This document shows, one piece after another, positions 10,317-19,827 of a stretch of 64,000 nucleotides of DNA. Origin of the DNA: Zygotorulaspora mrakii (taxonomy: Eukaryota; Ascomycota; Saccharomycetes; Saccharomycetales; Saccharomycetaceae); NCBI RefSeq assembly GCF_013402915.1, contig NC_050720.1, positions 558,001 through 622,000 of the forward strand, read 5' to 3'. The notes under the pieces were generated by a model. It saw only the letters and a program-made list of their open reading frames with translations, was not told the origin of the DNA and did not search any database. The position numbers were made by a program, and so were the translations under genes. Position 1 is the first letter of the stretch, and the number at the start of each line of letters is the position of its first letter.

Positions 10317-10555
10317 TATGTAGTTACACACGCTTCTTCTTGTTTTAAATCGATACATTGACTTCAACATCAGAATGAAATGGGTTTTTTTTTTTTGATG
10401 CTTTTCCCAATCGCTTCCACACCATAATTAGAAAAAACTAAATAGAGGAAATACATAAATTTACGAACCGAAAATCACATATTCTACCAAGATCATGGCG
10501 CTAGGCTATCAATAGTCGAAAAATTGGGTGTTTTCTGTGCCATAATAAGGTAGTC
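10317..10555. promoter_or_regulatory. Divergent OXA1-PET122 promoter
   Basis: About 240 bp separate two divergently transcribed genes for mitochondrial respiratory-chain biogenesis. A 13-nt T-tract at about 10385 may act as a nucleosome-excluding element. No TATA box was assigned. Confidence 0.5.
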
Positions 10556-11446
10556 ATGTCCGGAATTTTAGTGTTCAAGAGATGTCTAAGCGATGCACAA
10601 AGGAAAGATATTTTATTAGACTGCTTGAACAATAAGTTTGATAAAGTACTTTCCACAATCAGAAAAATTGCGCCGGCTGACATGGATTATTCCATTTTAC
10701 AAACTATCTTATCCAGAGGTTGTTATCATGGTCACATTGAATCTGTGTCCCATATATGGTATAAATATGTGAGGAGGGAAAAATCACTCATTGTGTCACC
10801 TCCATTGCTGTGTGAGATCGGGACCCTCGCCCTGAATGAGGGCAAATATTACCTTCCAAAACAATTGCATTACCATTTCAAATTATTTTTTGGCCCTGAA
10901 TCAAATTCTAGTTTGGGTCAATATACAGAATACGAATTGCTGAGAATAAAGGTGGAAAGTTTTGCAAAGGGCACATCAAGCTCAACAAACTTCAGGGAGA
11001 AATGGAAGGTATTTCTAGAAGATGTAGACCATCACTTTCCGCCAGATTTTAGGCTCAGTGTGTGGGACTACCCACATTTGGCAAGAAGCATCCCCCAAGG
11101 TGATGATGATAGAATAGTTAAAATGCTATTTACAGAAGATCAGATTGAAATCGTAAATAATCACACTCTTCCCTTGTTGCTAAATATGATTCTCCTGCAA
11201 AAGCAGCACAGCATCGAACGCAAATTCAATTTATTTAGACGATTTCATCAATTCTGTCCAATACTAAAGTACGACGATACATTGACCATTTTACTCAGGC
11301 AGTGTGAACTTGCTTGTGATGGCTACCGCATGAATGTGCTGCTTGAGTATGTTCAAGATAACAAGATGCCGCAGCTGTGTCGCAAGGCCTCGGAAATTAT
11401 GCTTCGTGCAAGGAAGCAAACGAATCATGCAACAATACCGGTTTAA
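10556..11446 (+). CDS. PET122: Pet122-like mitochondrial translational activator of COX3
   Basis: The 296-residue, mostly helical protein has a plausible N-terminal presequence (MSGILVFKRCLS). The identification rests largely on position. It lies between OXA1 and the YER152C aminotransferase, divergent from OXA1 and co-oriented with YER152C, exactly where S. cerevisiae has PET122 (254 residues). Pet122 works with Pet54 and Pet494 to activate translation of mitochondrial COX3 mRNA. The family evolves fast, so weak sequence similarity is expected. I see no catalytic motif. Confidence 0.72.
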   Translation: MSGILVFKRCLSDAQRKDILLDCLNNKFDKVLSTIRKIAPADMDYSILQTILSRGCYHGHIESVSHIWYKYVRREKSLIVSPPLLCEIGTLALNEGKYYLPKQLHYHFKLFFGPESNSSLGQYTEYELLRIKVESFAKGTSSSTNFREKWKVFLEDVDHHFPPDFRLSVWDYPHLARSIPQGDDDRIVKMLFTEDQIEIVNNHTLPLLLNMILLQKQHSIERKFNLFRRFHQFCPILKYDDTLTILLRQCELACDGYRMNVLLEYVQDNKMPQLCRKASEIMLRARKQTNHATIPV

Positions 11447-12091
11447 TGGCTCTTGAAACATGCACAAACGGCCGTGAAACCAGTACAAGAAGTTTGCCCG
11501 CAATTTTCGCCACTGAAAGCATGCCGGACAGATGAAAGGTTTTCTCAGGCTCGAGGTTTGATTTCCACAGGTAAAACTCTTACAACTCACTTTTGACTTG
11601 GTTTCGTTCCCGGAGTTCCTCTTGATTCTTCCATGACCACTGCGCTTAAGGGCACTGACAATAATTTAGCTCATAGTTGAACCATCACTAGGTATAATGC
11701 CATACATTGAAATATAACCGCAAATATATATTCTAATTTTTTTATTTTGAGCTCCATGGAAGTAAAATATGAAAGCATGTGAGTTAAACAGTTGAAGGCT
11801 AATCCATGCACGACTTTGTCAACCACTCCCAATAAAGCTGCGTAAGAGTCAATTGATAGGTTCATAATCTTCACATACAGCATTGAAGGTAGTAAGATGC
11901 GATTTATGATTGGCCTTCATGACTTTGCTGCCGTTTTGTTGGTTGTGTTGTCATGTCGCCATCACCTTCCGAAATTTTTTTCGAGCATATATATATAAAG
12001 ATCATAAACTCTATAAAATGGAGGCATTCAGTGAGCAGCTTTTGAATTCCAGCTGTCGTTCAGTTTACCGCACCACCATTTCGATTGCAAG
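11447..12091. other. PET122-YER152C intergenic region
   Basis: This is about 645 bp. A TATA-like run (TATATATATAAAG near 11987) about 100 bp upstream of the next ATG is the likely aminotransferase promoter. A 70-codon minus-strand frame (11671-11883) begins with ATG but has no recognisable features. No RNA gene was seen. Confidence 0.5.
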
Positions 12092-13444
12092 ATGAGTATG
12101 GATATTCCTGGCGTGTTCAATTTCTTTAAAGGGCATCCATCATTCAGGTTATTACCAAATAGAGCTGTTATCGCTGCTACAACAAAACTATTAGACCCAG
12201 AATTCAGGGATTATGATGACGATACGAATAATAGGCATCCTTTAACGTATGGGTCTGATGAAGGTGCGTATTGGGTTCGTGATGCAATCACCACGTTCAA
12301 CAATGATCAAACATTCCGATTTCAGAAGGACGACAGAGGACGATCGAAACCCGAGTTTTTAAATCTTGATTCAGGAGCGTCTTATGGTGTGCTGAGTATA
12401 CTGTTGCAAACTACGTTACCACATACTGGCTATACAAAACAAGCATTTGTCGTCACACCGACCTACTTTTTGATCAACAGTTGTTTTATCGATGCAGGGT
12501 TCTCCGGCAAGATAACAGCCATTGACGAGATTGGTAACGGAGAGATCAATATCGACCTATTAGAGAGAAAATTGGAACAATTTGAGAAGGATCCAAAGGA
12601 CTCTCAGGGAGAAGAAGCTTTAAAACCGATCATGAATCCCCTCAGAAAAGGTCAGAAGAAAATATATAAGTACGTGATGTATTGTATCCCCACCTTTTCC
12701 AATCCTTCTGGATCCTCATATTCGGAGGAGACAAAGCTGAAATTGATTGATATCGCCCGTAAGTATGATATGCTGATTATTACAGATGACGTGTACGATA
12801 TGTTGACATTCGAGGAACCGTTTGATGAGCTACCCAAGCCTCTCATCCGATTTGTCCAGTTAGATAGAAGAAGTAACGAGGATCCCGAGAGCTATGGTAA
12901 TACGGTGTCTAATGCGACGTTTTCGAAACTGATTGCACCGGGGCTTAGATTTGGCTATCACGAAACAGTTACAGACAAACTAGCAGCCCAGTTGTCTCAT
13001 GGGGGTGCAAACACGTCTGGTGGAACTCCGTCACAACTGAACTCTATGATTGTCGGTACTATGTTACTTAATGGATCTGCTGCTAAAGTCCTCTCCAGAT
13101 TCAGGGAAGAATTTGCGAACAGAGCAGAAGCACTATATGAATCAATCAAAAAGTTTCTACCGAAGGAGACAATGTTCGAAATGCCCAAGGGTGGGTACTT
13201 TAGTTGGTTGACATTACCTGAAGGGTACGATGCAAGAGAAATAGGTAAGATAGCTTACGAAACATATGGAATTATACTTGCAAATGGTTCTGACTTTGAA
13301 GTCATAGGTGATGAGAGAAACTGGGGTGCTAGAAGTATCAGAATGTCTATTAGCTTTCTTGAAGTTGATGCCATAAGTAGTGGTATCGAGTTATTAGGCA
13401 AGGTCTGTCAAGAGTATGCGAGTAAAAAGGGGATTGAATTTTAA
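12092..13444 (+). CDS. YER152C: PLP-dependent aminotransferase, YER152C type (2-aminoadipate transaminase-like)
   Basis: The 450-residue fold-type I aminotransferase is close to the length of S. cerevisiae YER152C (443). The order of motifs is normal: an N-terminal G-x(2)-F-x-x-G-x-P-x-F segment, Y-x-x-P-x-F-S-N-P-S-G around residue 195-205, D-D-V-Y-D-M before 235, and the Schiff-base lysine K279 in F-S-K-L-I-A-P-G-L-R. The C-terminal part has the P-x-G-G-Y-F-x-W substrate-binding signature. S. cerevisiae YER152C has 2-aminoadipate transaminase activity; the precise substrate here is inferred. A closely placed second ATG (codon 3) could also be used. Confidence 0.9.
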   Translation: MSMDIPGVFNFFKGHPSFRLLPNRAVIAATTKLLDPEFRDYDDDTNNRHPLTYGSDEGAYWVRDAITTFNNDQTFRFQKDDRGRSKPEFLNLDSGASYGVLSILLQTTLPHTGYTKQAFVVTPTYFLINSCFIDAGFSGKITAIDEIGNGEINIDLLERKLEQFEKDPKDSQGEEALKPIMNPLRKGQKKIYKYVMYCIPTFSNPSGSSYSEETKLKLIDIARKYDMLIITDDVYDMLTFEEPFDELPKPLIRFVQLDRRSNEDPESYGNTVSNATFSKLIAPGLRFGYHETVTDKLAAQLSHGGANTSGGTPSQLNSMIVGTMLLNGSAAKVLSRFREEFANRAEALYESIKKFLPKETMFEMPKGGYFSWLTLPEGYDAREIGKIAYETYGIILANGSDFEVIGDERNWGARSIRMSISFLEVDAISSGIELLGKVCQEYASKKGIEF

Positions 13445-13629
13445 GTAAAATCTAAACCTGTATATATCATTCAAAAGTCTCAAGTCAACATCGCCATCGC
13501 GGTGTTTTTCAAGTCTTTCATTTTTATCTATCTTCTCTTATCATTTGAAAGCTATAACAAGTATCAAACACCTGCACGCGGATAATAAGAGACAACTGCA
13601 TATTTAACAGGCGCTACAAAACTTCACAA

Positions 13630-14394
13630 ATGGCTGGGGGGCAGTCCATGAATTACAGTAAGCTTTTCAGTCGATTAATAAACAAAAATGGTCAGATGGA
13701 CGACACCATTGCATCCTTTCTATACTATATGTTCCCAAAGGAGATGTTTGTACGGGCTTTGTCACTCATCGAGTCTAGTAACATGTTTATATATGCATTC
13801 GATATCCAGGAAGTGAATTCCAGGGCAATGGAGCCCTCCGATTCTGCAAGTACAAATCCTGACGAATCTGTTCGACAGAATAGTTCGGAATCAACGTCTT
13901 TTGTTCCGGCAAACAAGCCCAGTTCACCACATTCAGCTACAACGCACGTACTGGTAGCCCCTATATATGAGAACGACTCTGAGCTTCTATATCGTCTGAT
14001 TGTGAAGGCTGATAGTGACACAGATCCCTCAGTTTACGTCGATTTGACCAATTGGTTTTGCTCATGTGAAGAATTCGCGAATGGCTTCCTAGAGCATGGC
14101 CTCAACGGCACTTCTAAGGAAGATGACATTGCACAGAGGCTAACAAGAGAAGTTACTGAGTTGCAAGACTTCTCAGATGATCGGTTCGCTCAATTGGACG
14201 CACATAGCCTCTCAAAGCAGCGCTACTTCCATCATGATAAAGTTATGTGCCCCCATCTTCTGGCATTTTCGATACTTCTAAGATCGTCACCGTCAGTGCT
14301 CCAGTATTTTGCAGTAAACAAGGGCCAAGTTCTACTGATACCGATAACCAATATGGATGAATGGTTGAAGCTACACATTAACATTGTGGCTTGA
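13630..14394 (+). CDS. SHU2: Shu2, SWIM-domain subunit of the Shu recombination complex
   Basis: The 254-residue protein has the Shu2/SWS1 SWIM zinc-binding pattern. C-S-C occurs in W-F-C-S-C-E-E-F, and C-P-H comes about 75 residues later in V-M-C-P-H-L-L-A-F. Other conserved blocks are D-D-T-I-A-S-F-L-Y-Y-M-F-P near the start, S-D-D-R-F-A-Q-L-D before the second half of the motif, and W-L-x-L-H-I-N-I-V at the end. In yeast the Shu complex (Csm2, Psy3, Shu1, Shu2) promotes Rad51 filament formation and error-free lesion bypass. S. cerevisiae SHU2 is beside PET100 on chromosome IV; here YER-type genes lie between them. Confidence 0.93.
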   Translation: MAGGQSMNYSKLFSRLINKNGQMDDTIASFLYYMFPKEMFVRALSLIESSNMFIYAFDIQEVNSRAMEPSDSASTNPDESVRQNSSESTSFVPANKPSSPHSATTHVLVAPIYENDSELLYRLIVKADSDTDPSVYVDLTNWFCSCEEFANGFLEHGLNGTSKEDDIAQRLTREVTELQDFSDDRFAQLDAHSLSKQRYFHHDKVMCPHLLAFSILLRSSPSVLQYFAVNKGQVLLIPITNMDEWLKLHINIVA

Positions 14395-14714
14395 TCCATT
14401 ATTATATTATGTTATGGCTATCGCTTTCACGTGATTGATGAAGCTGCTAGCAGCGAGAAAAATTTTTTTGGAATGTCAAAAGTTCATGTTAAATTAAAAA
14501 ACGAAGATATACGCATTATTTTCAATGCATTTGATCATCTTAGAAGTCCGTGGTCAGCCAATTGATTTGATATCTTGGCCAATAATTGCATTATCACAGG
14601 AAGCTTAGGACGTTAATAAAAGTAGTATCCTAGAGCGCTATTGGTTTTCGCCATTCGATTTAATTAGCCTATTCATTTTCGATCTTTGTTATTGATAGTT
14701 GAGATTTAAGTGCC
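14395..14714. other. SHU2-UBP3 intergenic region
   Basis: About 320 bp hold the UBP3 promoter. It includes a CACGTG E-box at about 14428, the core of Cbf1- and Pho4-type sites. No gene was seen. Confidence 0.5.
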
Positions 14715-17177
14715 ATGTCAGCCATCAACTCACATGATAATGGTGAAGAATCTTACTCAATGTATCCTAAGACATCTTCTCCACCGCTGCCATCACAAGG
14801 CAGTATGCATTTCCCAGCTTATCAGCCTCCAGTTCCGTTATATGCTTACCCCCAGGTTCCGTACATGTATGCAGGTCAAACTCCTGCATACCCATTCAAT
14901 ATGATGAATCAGAACCAGATGATGTATCAAGGAGGAGCTGGTGGCAGCATGCCGCAGCAGAACGGTAGCGTTGGTGCAAAGAAAAAATGGAGCAACGATG
15001 GAAACTCTGGGGGTTCCAATACTAATATGACCTCCTCGAAGGTTCCTCATTACCATCATCACCAGTCTAGCCCAAGCTATCATCCTGCCTCTGTATCATC
15101 CCACTCAAATGTCAATTCCCCGATTAATTCGACCGCCACTTTGACGTCTCGTGCTGATCAATACAAATTTTTTGTTCCAAAGACTGGTCCATCTGAGATT
15201 TCAATGCAGCTACCACTGTTTTTCAATACAAAAGAAGAGGATTACTCCAAGGCTAGATCGAAGAGGCATGCGTTGAGGTTACGTATTTTGCAGAATAGCA
15301 GCGAGAAAGAAGAAAACTACAAATTCGCCAGCAAGCAAAAGGAGGATCCTAAAAATATTGCAGAGGTGACAACTGCTAAAGACAACATTGGATCAGAAAT
15401 ATCGTCTCATTCGAAAACTGGCACGTCTGCTTCTTTGAGCACTGCGACATCTCAAGCAACTCTACCTGAGATACCACCTGTTGCAAGTCCTCCCCCAGCA
15501 GCATCTACCCCTAACTCCGTCAAAGTCACTTCTAAATCATGGTCAGCAGTGGCATCCAATGCGGTTTCAAGAACAAAGCAAGTAGCAGTCGTTAGTAGCC
15601 TTACAGAATCAACTTGTTCCTCGCCAACTCAATCCCAATTGTTGTCACAGCAACAGTCGCGTGTGCCTCAAAGAAAAGAAGGTGATTATATTCCACCATC
15701 AACTAAAGGAGCAGAACCGTTAGGATCCATTGCATTGAGGATGTGTTATGATCCTGATTTTATTGATTATACATTGAAGAGTCCAGCATTCGAGAAAAAT
15801 ATCTCTATTAAATCCGTCGTACCACGAGGCATTGTTAACAGAGCAAATGTATGCTTTATGAGCTCTGTCCTCCAAGTTCTTTTGTATTGCAGACCTTTTG
15901 TTGATATATTAAACGTTGTAGGTACTAGAAATCCCAACACAAGAGTAGGTATTGCACAGTGCAAATTATTAGATGCCTGCATCAACATTTATAAGAAATT
16001 TGGCAAAGATTCTTTTGAAAATGAAAAAAAGATTTCCCAAAAAGCTAAATCATTGCAGCAACACCAACAAGCGCAAGATCAACAACAAGATCAGTCTCAT
16101 CAAACATCTGTAATAGCAACAGCTGCGGATGCCATTAATCCTGATGAGTTCTATGGATCTCTTTCAACCATACCTAAATTTAAAGATCTCAAGTGGGGCC
16201 ATCAAGAAGATGCGGAAGAATTTTTGACTCATTTGTTAGATCAACTGCATGAGGAATTTATTTCTTCCATCGATTCACTAACGGATAATGAAATTCAAAA
16301 TCTTTTAAAAAGCATCAATGATGACCAGCTTAGAATTTTCTTTATTAGAAATTTACCAAGCTATAAAAAAGCAGAGTTCAACAAGAATACATCAACTCAA
16401 TTGAAAGAGCTGCTTGCAAAATATGACACCATTACAGAAAGTGATAAAGAAAATGGCTGGCACGAAGTTAGTGGAAGCAGTCGAAGAGGCAAAAAGACGA
16501 AATCTGCTGCCAAAAGAACAGTTGAAATGGAAGCATCTCCAATGTCCTGTCTTTTCGGAGGGCAATTTCGCTCTGTTTTAGATATCCCAAATAACAAAGA
16601 GTCTCAGTCAATCACGCTAGACCCCTTCCAGACAATTCAGCTAGATATCTCTGATAAATCTATCAACGACCTAGAGACGGCTTTCAAAAAATTCAGCGAA
16701 TTTGAGTTTCTTCCATTTAAATCTTCCTCAGGTGATGACGTTGAAGCTAAAAAGCAAACTTTCATTGACAAACTTCCTCAAGTATTACTTATCCAATTAA
16801 AGAGGTTCCAATTCATCAACAATACGGATAAAAACAACAGCATGGTCAACTACAATGCATACAATGGTCGTATTGAAAAAATTTGTAAAAAAATCAATTA
16901 TGATCATGAACTTATAATACCGACAGAATCGATCTCATCGTTTACTTCACAAGGAGAGCAAGATAGAAGGTACACGTTAACAGGTGTCATATACCATCAC
17001 GGTTTGAGTTCAGATGGTGGTCATTACACTGCAGATGTGTACAATAAGGAGGTTGACAAATGGTATAGGATAGACGATGTTAACATTATAGAATTAAATA
17101 AGACAGATGTCTTAAAAGGTGGTGAAGAGGGTGCCGATTCTAGAACGGCATATATTTTAATGTATCAGAAAAGCTAA
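14715..17177 (+). CDS. UBP3: Ubp3, ubiquitin-specific protease
   Basis: The 820-residue protein (S. cerevisiae 912) has a long disordered N-terminus rich in Ser, Pro, Gln and Asn (about 1-340) and a C-terminal USP domain. The catalytic cysteine is C380 in the block G-I-V-N-R-A-N-V-C-F, where the usual Asn-x-Cys-Tyr/Phe pattern is kept. The histidine box is G-G-H-Y-T-A-D-V with H770. A Gln-rich insert (about 445-470) lies inside the catalytic domain. In yeast Ubp3 acts with Bre5 to deubiquitinate Sec23 and ribosomal or stress targets, and is needed for ribophagy. It is the last gene of the YER block; the next gene belongs to the YGL block. Confidence 0.95.
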   Translation: MSAINSHDNGEESYSMYPKTSSPPLPSQGSMHFPAYQPPVPLYAYPQVPYMYAGQTPAYPFNMMNQNQMMYQGGAGGSMPQQNGSVGAKKKWSNDGNSGGSNTNMTSSKVPHYHHHQSSPSYHPASVSSHSNVNSPINSTATLTSRADQYKFFVPKTGPSEISMQLPLFFNTKEEDYSKARSKRHALRLRILQNSSEKEENYKFASKQKEDPKNIAEVTTAKDNIGSEISSHSKTGTSASLSTATSQATLPEIPPVASPPPAASTPNSVKVTSKSWSAVASNAVSRTKQVAVVSSLTESTCSSPTQSQLLSQQQSRVPQRKEGDYIPPSTKGAEPLGSIALRMCYDPDFIDYTLKSPAFEKNISIKSVVPRGIVNRANVCFMSSVLQVLLYCRPFVDILNVVGTRNPNTRVGIAQCKLLDACINIYKKFGKDSFENEKKISQKAKSLQQHQQAQDQQQDQSHQTSVIATAADAINPDEFYGSLSTIPKFKDLKWGHQEDAEEFLTHLLDQLHEEFISSIDSLTDNEIQNLLKSINDDQLRIFFIRNLPSYKKAEFNKNTSTQLKELLAKYDTITESDKENGWHEVSGSSRRGKKTKSAAKRTVEMEASPMSCLFGGQFRSVLDIPNNKESQSITLDPFQTIQLDISDKSINDLETAFKKFSEFEFLPFKSSSGDDVEAKKQTFIDKLPQVLLIQLKRFQFINNTDKNNSMVNYNAYNGRIEKICKKINYDHELIIPTESISSFTSQGEQDRRYTLTGVIYHHGLSSDGGHYTADVYNKEVDKWYRIDDVNIIELNKTDVLKGGEEGADSRTAYILMYQKS

Positions 17178-17985
17178 TTAAATATAATGGTAATAGAAAG
17201 TAGCTTAGAAAAAAAGTAATGAATAATTTTTGCATTTATGACAGAAGACTTCAAATTTCAAAGTATAATGAGAAACAATGATTACCCCAAACTAAAATAA
17301 ATTATGCAAAGGGCCAGAAGGAGGATCTTGACAATGTAAATTCTTTATGAGCGACTTCAGGTCCAAAAAAAGTATACTTCACAGCTATCTTCCAGAGGGG
17401 AGAGGGGCGTTGATCAGTTTTTCCTGCTCGGACTTTACGTTGGAAAGAATGCGCCTTCTTCCCATATAGCTTGGCCCTGTTCATTTTTGGCACATTGAAT
17501 GACGAATTGGTATAGGCGTAATGGTTCACTGTTTTTTCCTACCAGTGGTACTGACAATAATTCACAGACTTGACTTAACTATACAATTCCTTCCTCTCGA
17601 TTCTTAATCCATTAGATAGATGCAAACATAAACAAAGCTGTTCTATTGTGAATAGTGTCTGGGAACTCATTATCGCAGCACGACAAGATTTGGGTAATTT
17701 TTATCATGATTTGCCATTTTTCTTTCATACGGTAGAGAATATAGCAATCAGATTCTACCGTATTTCTCAGTAGCGCCTCAGGCTTTCCTAGTGGTGAAGC
17801 TCTTTGGTCTTTTCGCCTTTCAGCTTATATTTAGACATCCTCTATTTTTGATCCGGATCGTAAAATAGGCTAAGTGATGTGAAATTTTAGCATCTTCATG
17901 ATGTGAAAAAAGACTAACGACGATTAGAGATTTAATAAATAGTGAAAGCTTGAGGAGCTGGTTACGCTGCTGAGAAATATAATCT
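17178..17985. other. Spacer at a synteny junction (UBP3-CUE3)
   Basis: About 810 bp between two plus-strand genes, at the point where the YER/YDR gene order gives way to the YGL/YBR order. It contains one possible small minus-strand frame (17302-17484, listed separately). I saw no tRNA and no repeat that would explain a rearrangement breakpoint. Confidence 0.5.
17302..17484 (-). CDS. Possible small ORF of unknown function
   Basis: From the first ATG (17484) the frame encodes 60 residues, rich in Lys/Arg at the N-terminus, then D-Q-R-P-S-P-L-W-K and a hydrophobic/aromatic tail. The frame is open upstream to a GTG at 17529. I do not recognise it. There is a faint likeness to the S-F-x(n)-Q-x-R-P-x-P-x-W core of ribosomal protein L39. 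The rest does not match and the spacing is off by two residues, so I do not call it L39. It may be a chance frame. Confidence 0.2.
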   Translation of the reverse strand: MNRAKLYGKKAHSFQRKVRAGKTDQRPSPLWKIAVKYTFFGPEVAHKEFTLSRSSFWPFA

Positions 17986-19788
17986 ATGTACAAAAAGCAT
18001 ATTCCAGAATTCAATGGAGACGTATCCAAGATTTCACTACCTATAGTAAAGTTTCCACCATTTAAGCTGAGAGCTTTACTAATTGAAAAAGACCCCGTCG
18101 TTTGGCTACACTGTTTGGAAACCTATGTCATCTATCTTCAGTATCTAATGGATCAAAACAATGTTGAGAAACTTGATGATTCAACTCATAATGAGCTCTG
18201 TATTTTTGTGAAAAGTTATATCTCCGAAATGGCGGAAGAAGAAGGGAGACTACTGAGCTTGGGAATGAATCATGAGGTATCTCAGCAATTATTCCTTTTG
18301 AGAGTTTACATCTTTCTTCTGATAAAAAAATGTGGACTGCTGTATCTGCAACTATTTAACGAATCTCTCTGGGACGTTATCAAATTCTACGTTGGCAAGA
18401 ATCCCGACACTGTCAGAGCACTAGTCCTTGGAACTTTGAAACCACAAATTAATACGCAAAAAGCTCAGCTAGATAGAGTTTCGCAGATACAGTATTACCT
18501 GAAGCATAGAGTTGAACAAGGAAAATTCACAAGAGTTGATTTGAAAGCGTTTGAGGCGCTATTGAGTCAAAAGTCCCAGCAACCAAACCTACTCCCCAGG
18601 GAGTTCTTGACGACCTTGTGGATTGAAACCCTGGAATCCTGGTGGGCTAAGGGGAAAGGAAAGTTTAGTGCTATCGCTCAACAGCTGTTAATTGTTTCAC
18701 TATTGTCGGCTTCTGTAGGTGATATTTGTGAAACAATTGAACAGCTAGGAATAAGCAATATAGAAACTTTATCATTATATTCACTGTTTGGCTCCATACT
18801 GTTAAATGAATCTTTTCAAAGAGAAATTCCCGCAATAGTACCCAAACTCCATTTTTTGCAATTCACGAATTATAATGATGAAATGATTGAAGGGGCAAAT
18901 ACGGAGGTACATTTCGAGGCTATTTCCACTTTGCTAGAGCTTTTTCCTAATCTTACCAAAGCACAGATTTCGCGGCTGCTTAGTAAATATGATGGGAATG
19001 TCCAATCGGCCACAAATGCTGTGCTAGAAAATCCGAATTTTGCTAATGAAATGTCCACTGGTGAATTAAATAATGTTGATGAAGAAACTCCCGAAGAATC
19101 AGGTCCATCAGACGAAGATTTAGAGCTACAGGATCCGAACGTAAACCCCCGTATGAATGCAACCAAGGGCGCATCGAAACGAGTACCGGATGAGCTGAAA
19201 AATAATATAATTACCAGGGCACTGAATTTGCTTTACGAAAAGGATGAGGACGAGTACGATGATACTTATGACGAGGCTGAGGCAACGACGGGGTCAAAAG
19301 GACAGCCGAGTTATACTAATGCAGATGTCGATGACAGTACTTCGGCTTCTGAGCACAGTGTATCGAGATACGATAAAATTGAAGGTATTCTGTGGGAGTT
19401 ATTGAAGCAAGATAGTAGTCTTTTCGCGAGAGAAAAGAGGGGCACCAAATCTAGAAAGGATATTAGACAGAGAACAGGTTGGTCTGACGAACAAATAGAA
19501 GGCTGGGCCAGAATGTTGGAGAGATCGCCCCAAAGAGCTAGGATACTAGAAGAGAAGTTTATGTTCAAAGGTAACGAGAAGACAGGTAAAACAGCATACG
19601 TAAAAAATAGGGACAATAGTCAGCTGGCTGAAAGAGGAGCGGATAATCAGAAACCTGCTGTCACAAAGTATGAGACTCCAATGGCTAAAAAGAGGCAACA
19701 GGCGAGAAACGAAAAACATAAAAGCTCCAAAGGAAATCATAATCGTAAATCTGGTCACGACAAAAAAATTTACAAAGCTTCCGCCTAG
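17986..19788 (+). CDS. CUE3: Cue3, CUE-domain protein of the ribosome quality-control trigger complex
   Basis: The 600-residue protein (S. cerevisiae 624) has a CUE ubiquitin-binding domain at about residues 306-348, with the expected L-F-P-x-L after the first helix and a terminal S-A-T-N-A-V-L segment. The N-terminal half is helical and the C-terminus is acidic then strongly basic. Cue3 is the yeast ASCC2 counterpart. It acts with Slh1 and Rqt4 in the RQT complex that splits collided ribosomes. Its stop lies 39 bp from the NSA1 stop on the opposite strand, as for YGL110C and YGL111W. Confidence 0.92.
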   Translation: MYKKHIPEFNGDVSKISLPIVKFPPFKLRALLIEKDPVVWLHCLETYVIYLQYLMDQNNVEKLDDSTHNELCIFVKSYISEMAEEEGRLLSLGMNHEVSQQLFLLRVYIFLLIKKCGLLYLQLFNESLWDVIKFYVGKNPDTVRALVLGTLKPQINTQKAQLDRVSQIQYYLKHRVEQGKFTRVDLKAFEALLSQKSQQPNLLPREFLTTLWIETLESWWAKGKGKFSAIAQQLLIVSLLSASVGDICETIEQLGISNIETLSLYSLFGSILLNESFQREIPAIVPKLHFLQFTNYNDEMIEGANTEVHFEAISTLLELFPNLTKAQISRLLSKYDGNVQSATNAVLENPNFANEMSTGELNNVDEETPEESGPSDEDLELQDPNVNPRMNATKGASKRVPDELKNNIITRALNLLYEKDEDEYDDTYDEAEATTGSKGQPSYTNADVDDSTSASEHSVSRYDKIEGILWELLKQDSSLFAREKRGTKSRKDIRQRTGWSDEQIEGWARMLERSPQRARILEEKFMFKGNEKTGKTAYVKNRDNSQLAERGADNQKPAVTKYETPMAKKRQQARNEKHKSSKGNHNRKSGHDKKIYKASA

Positions 19789-19827
19789 TTATTGTACTCA
19801 ATATATGTTAACTATACGCTTTAAGCA

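Noticed and set aside
11950..12000. Possible centromere: CCTTCCGAAA followed by AT-rich DNA
   Set aside because: The CDEIII core is incomplete, there is no CDEI about 80-90 bp away, and the AT-rich part reads better as the TATA region of the aminotransferase gene.
17302..17529. Ribosomal protein L39 gene or pseudogene
   Set aside because: Only a short core is similar, with a two-residue spacing error. The C-terminal half shows no L39 features, and the characteristic short first exon plus intron is not found upstream.
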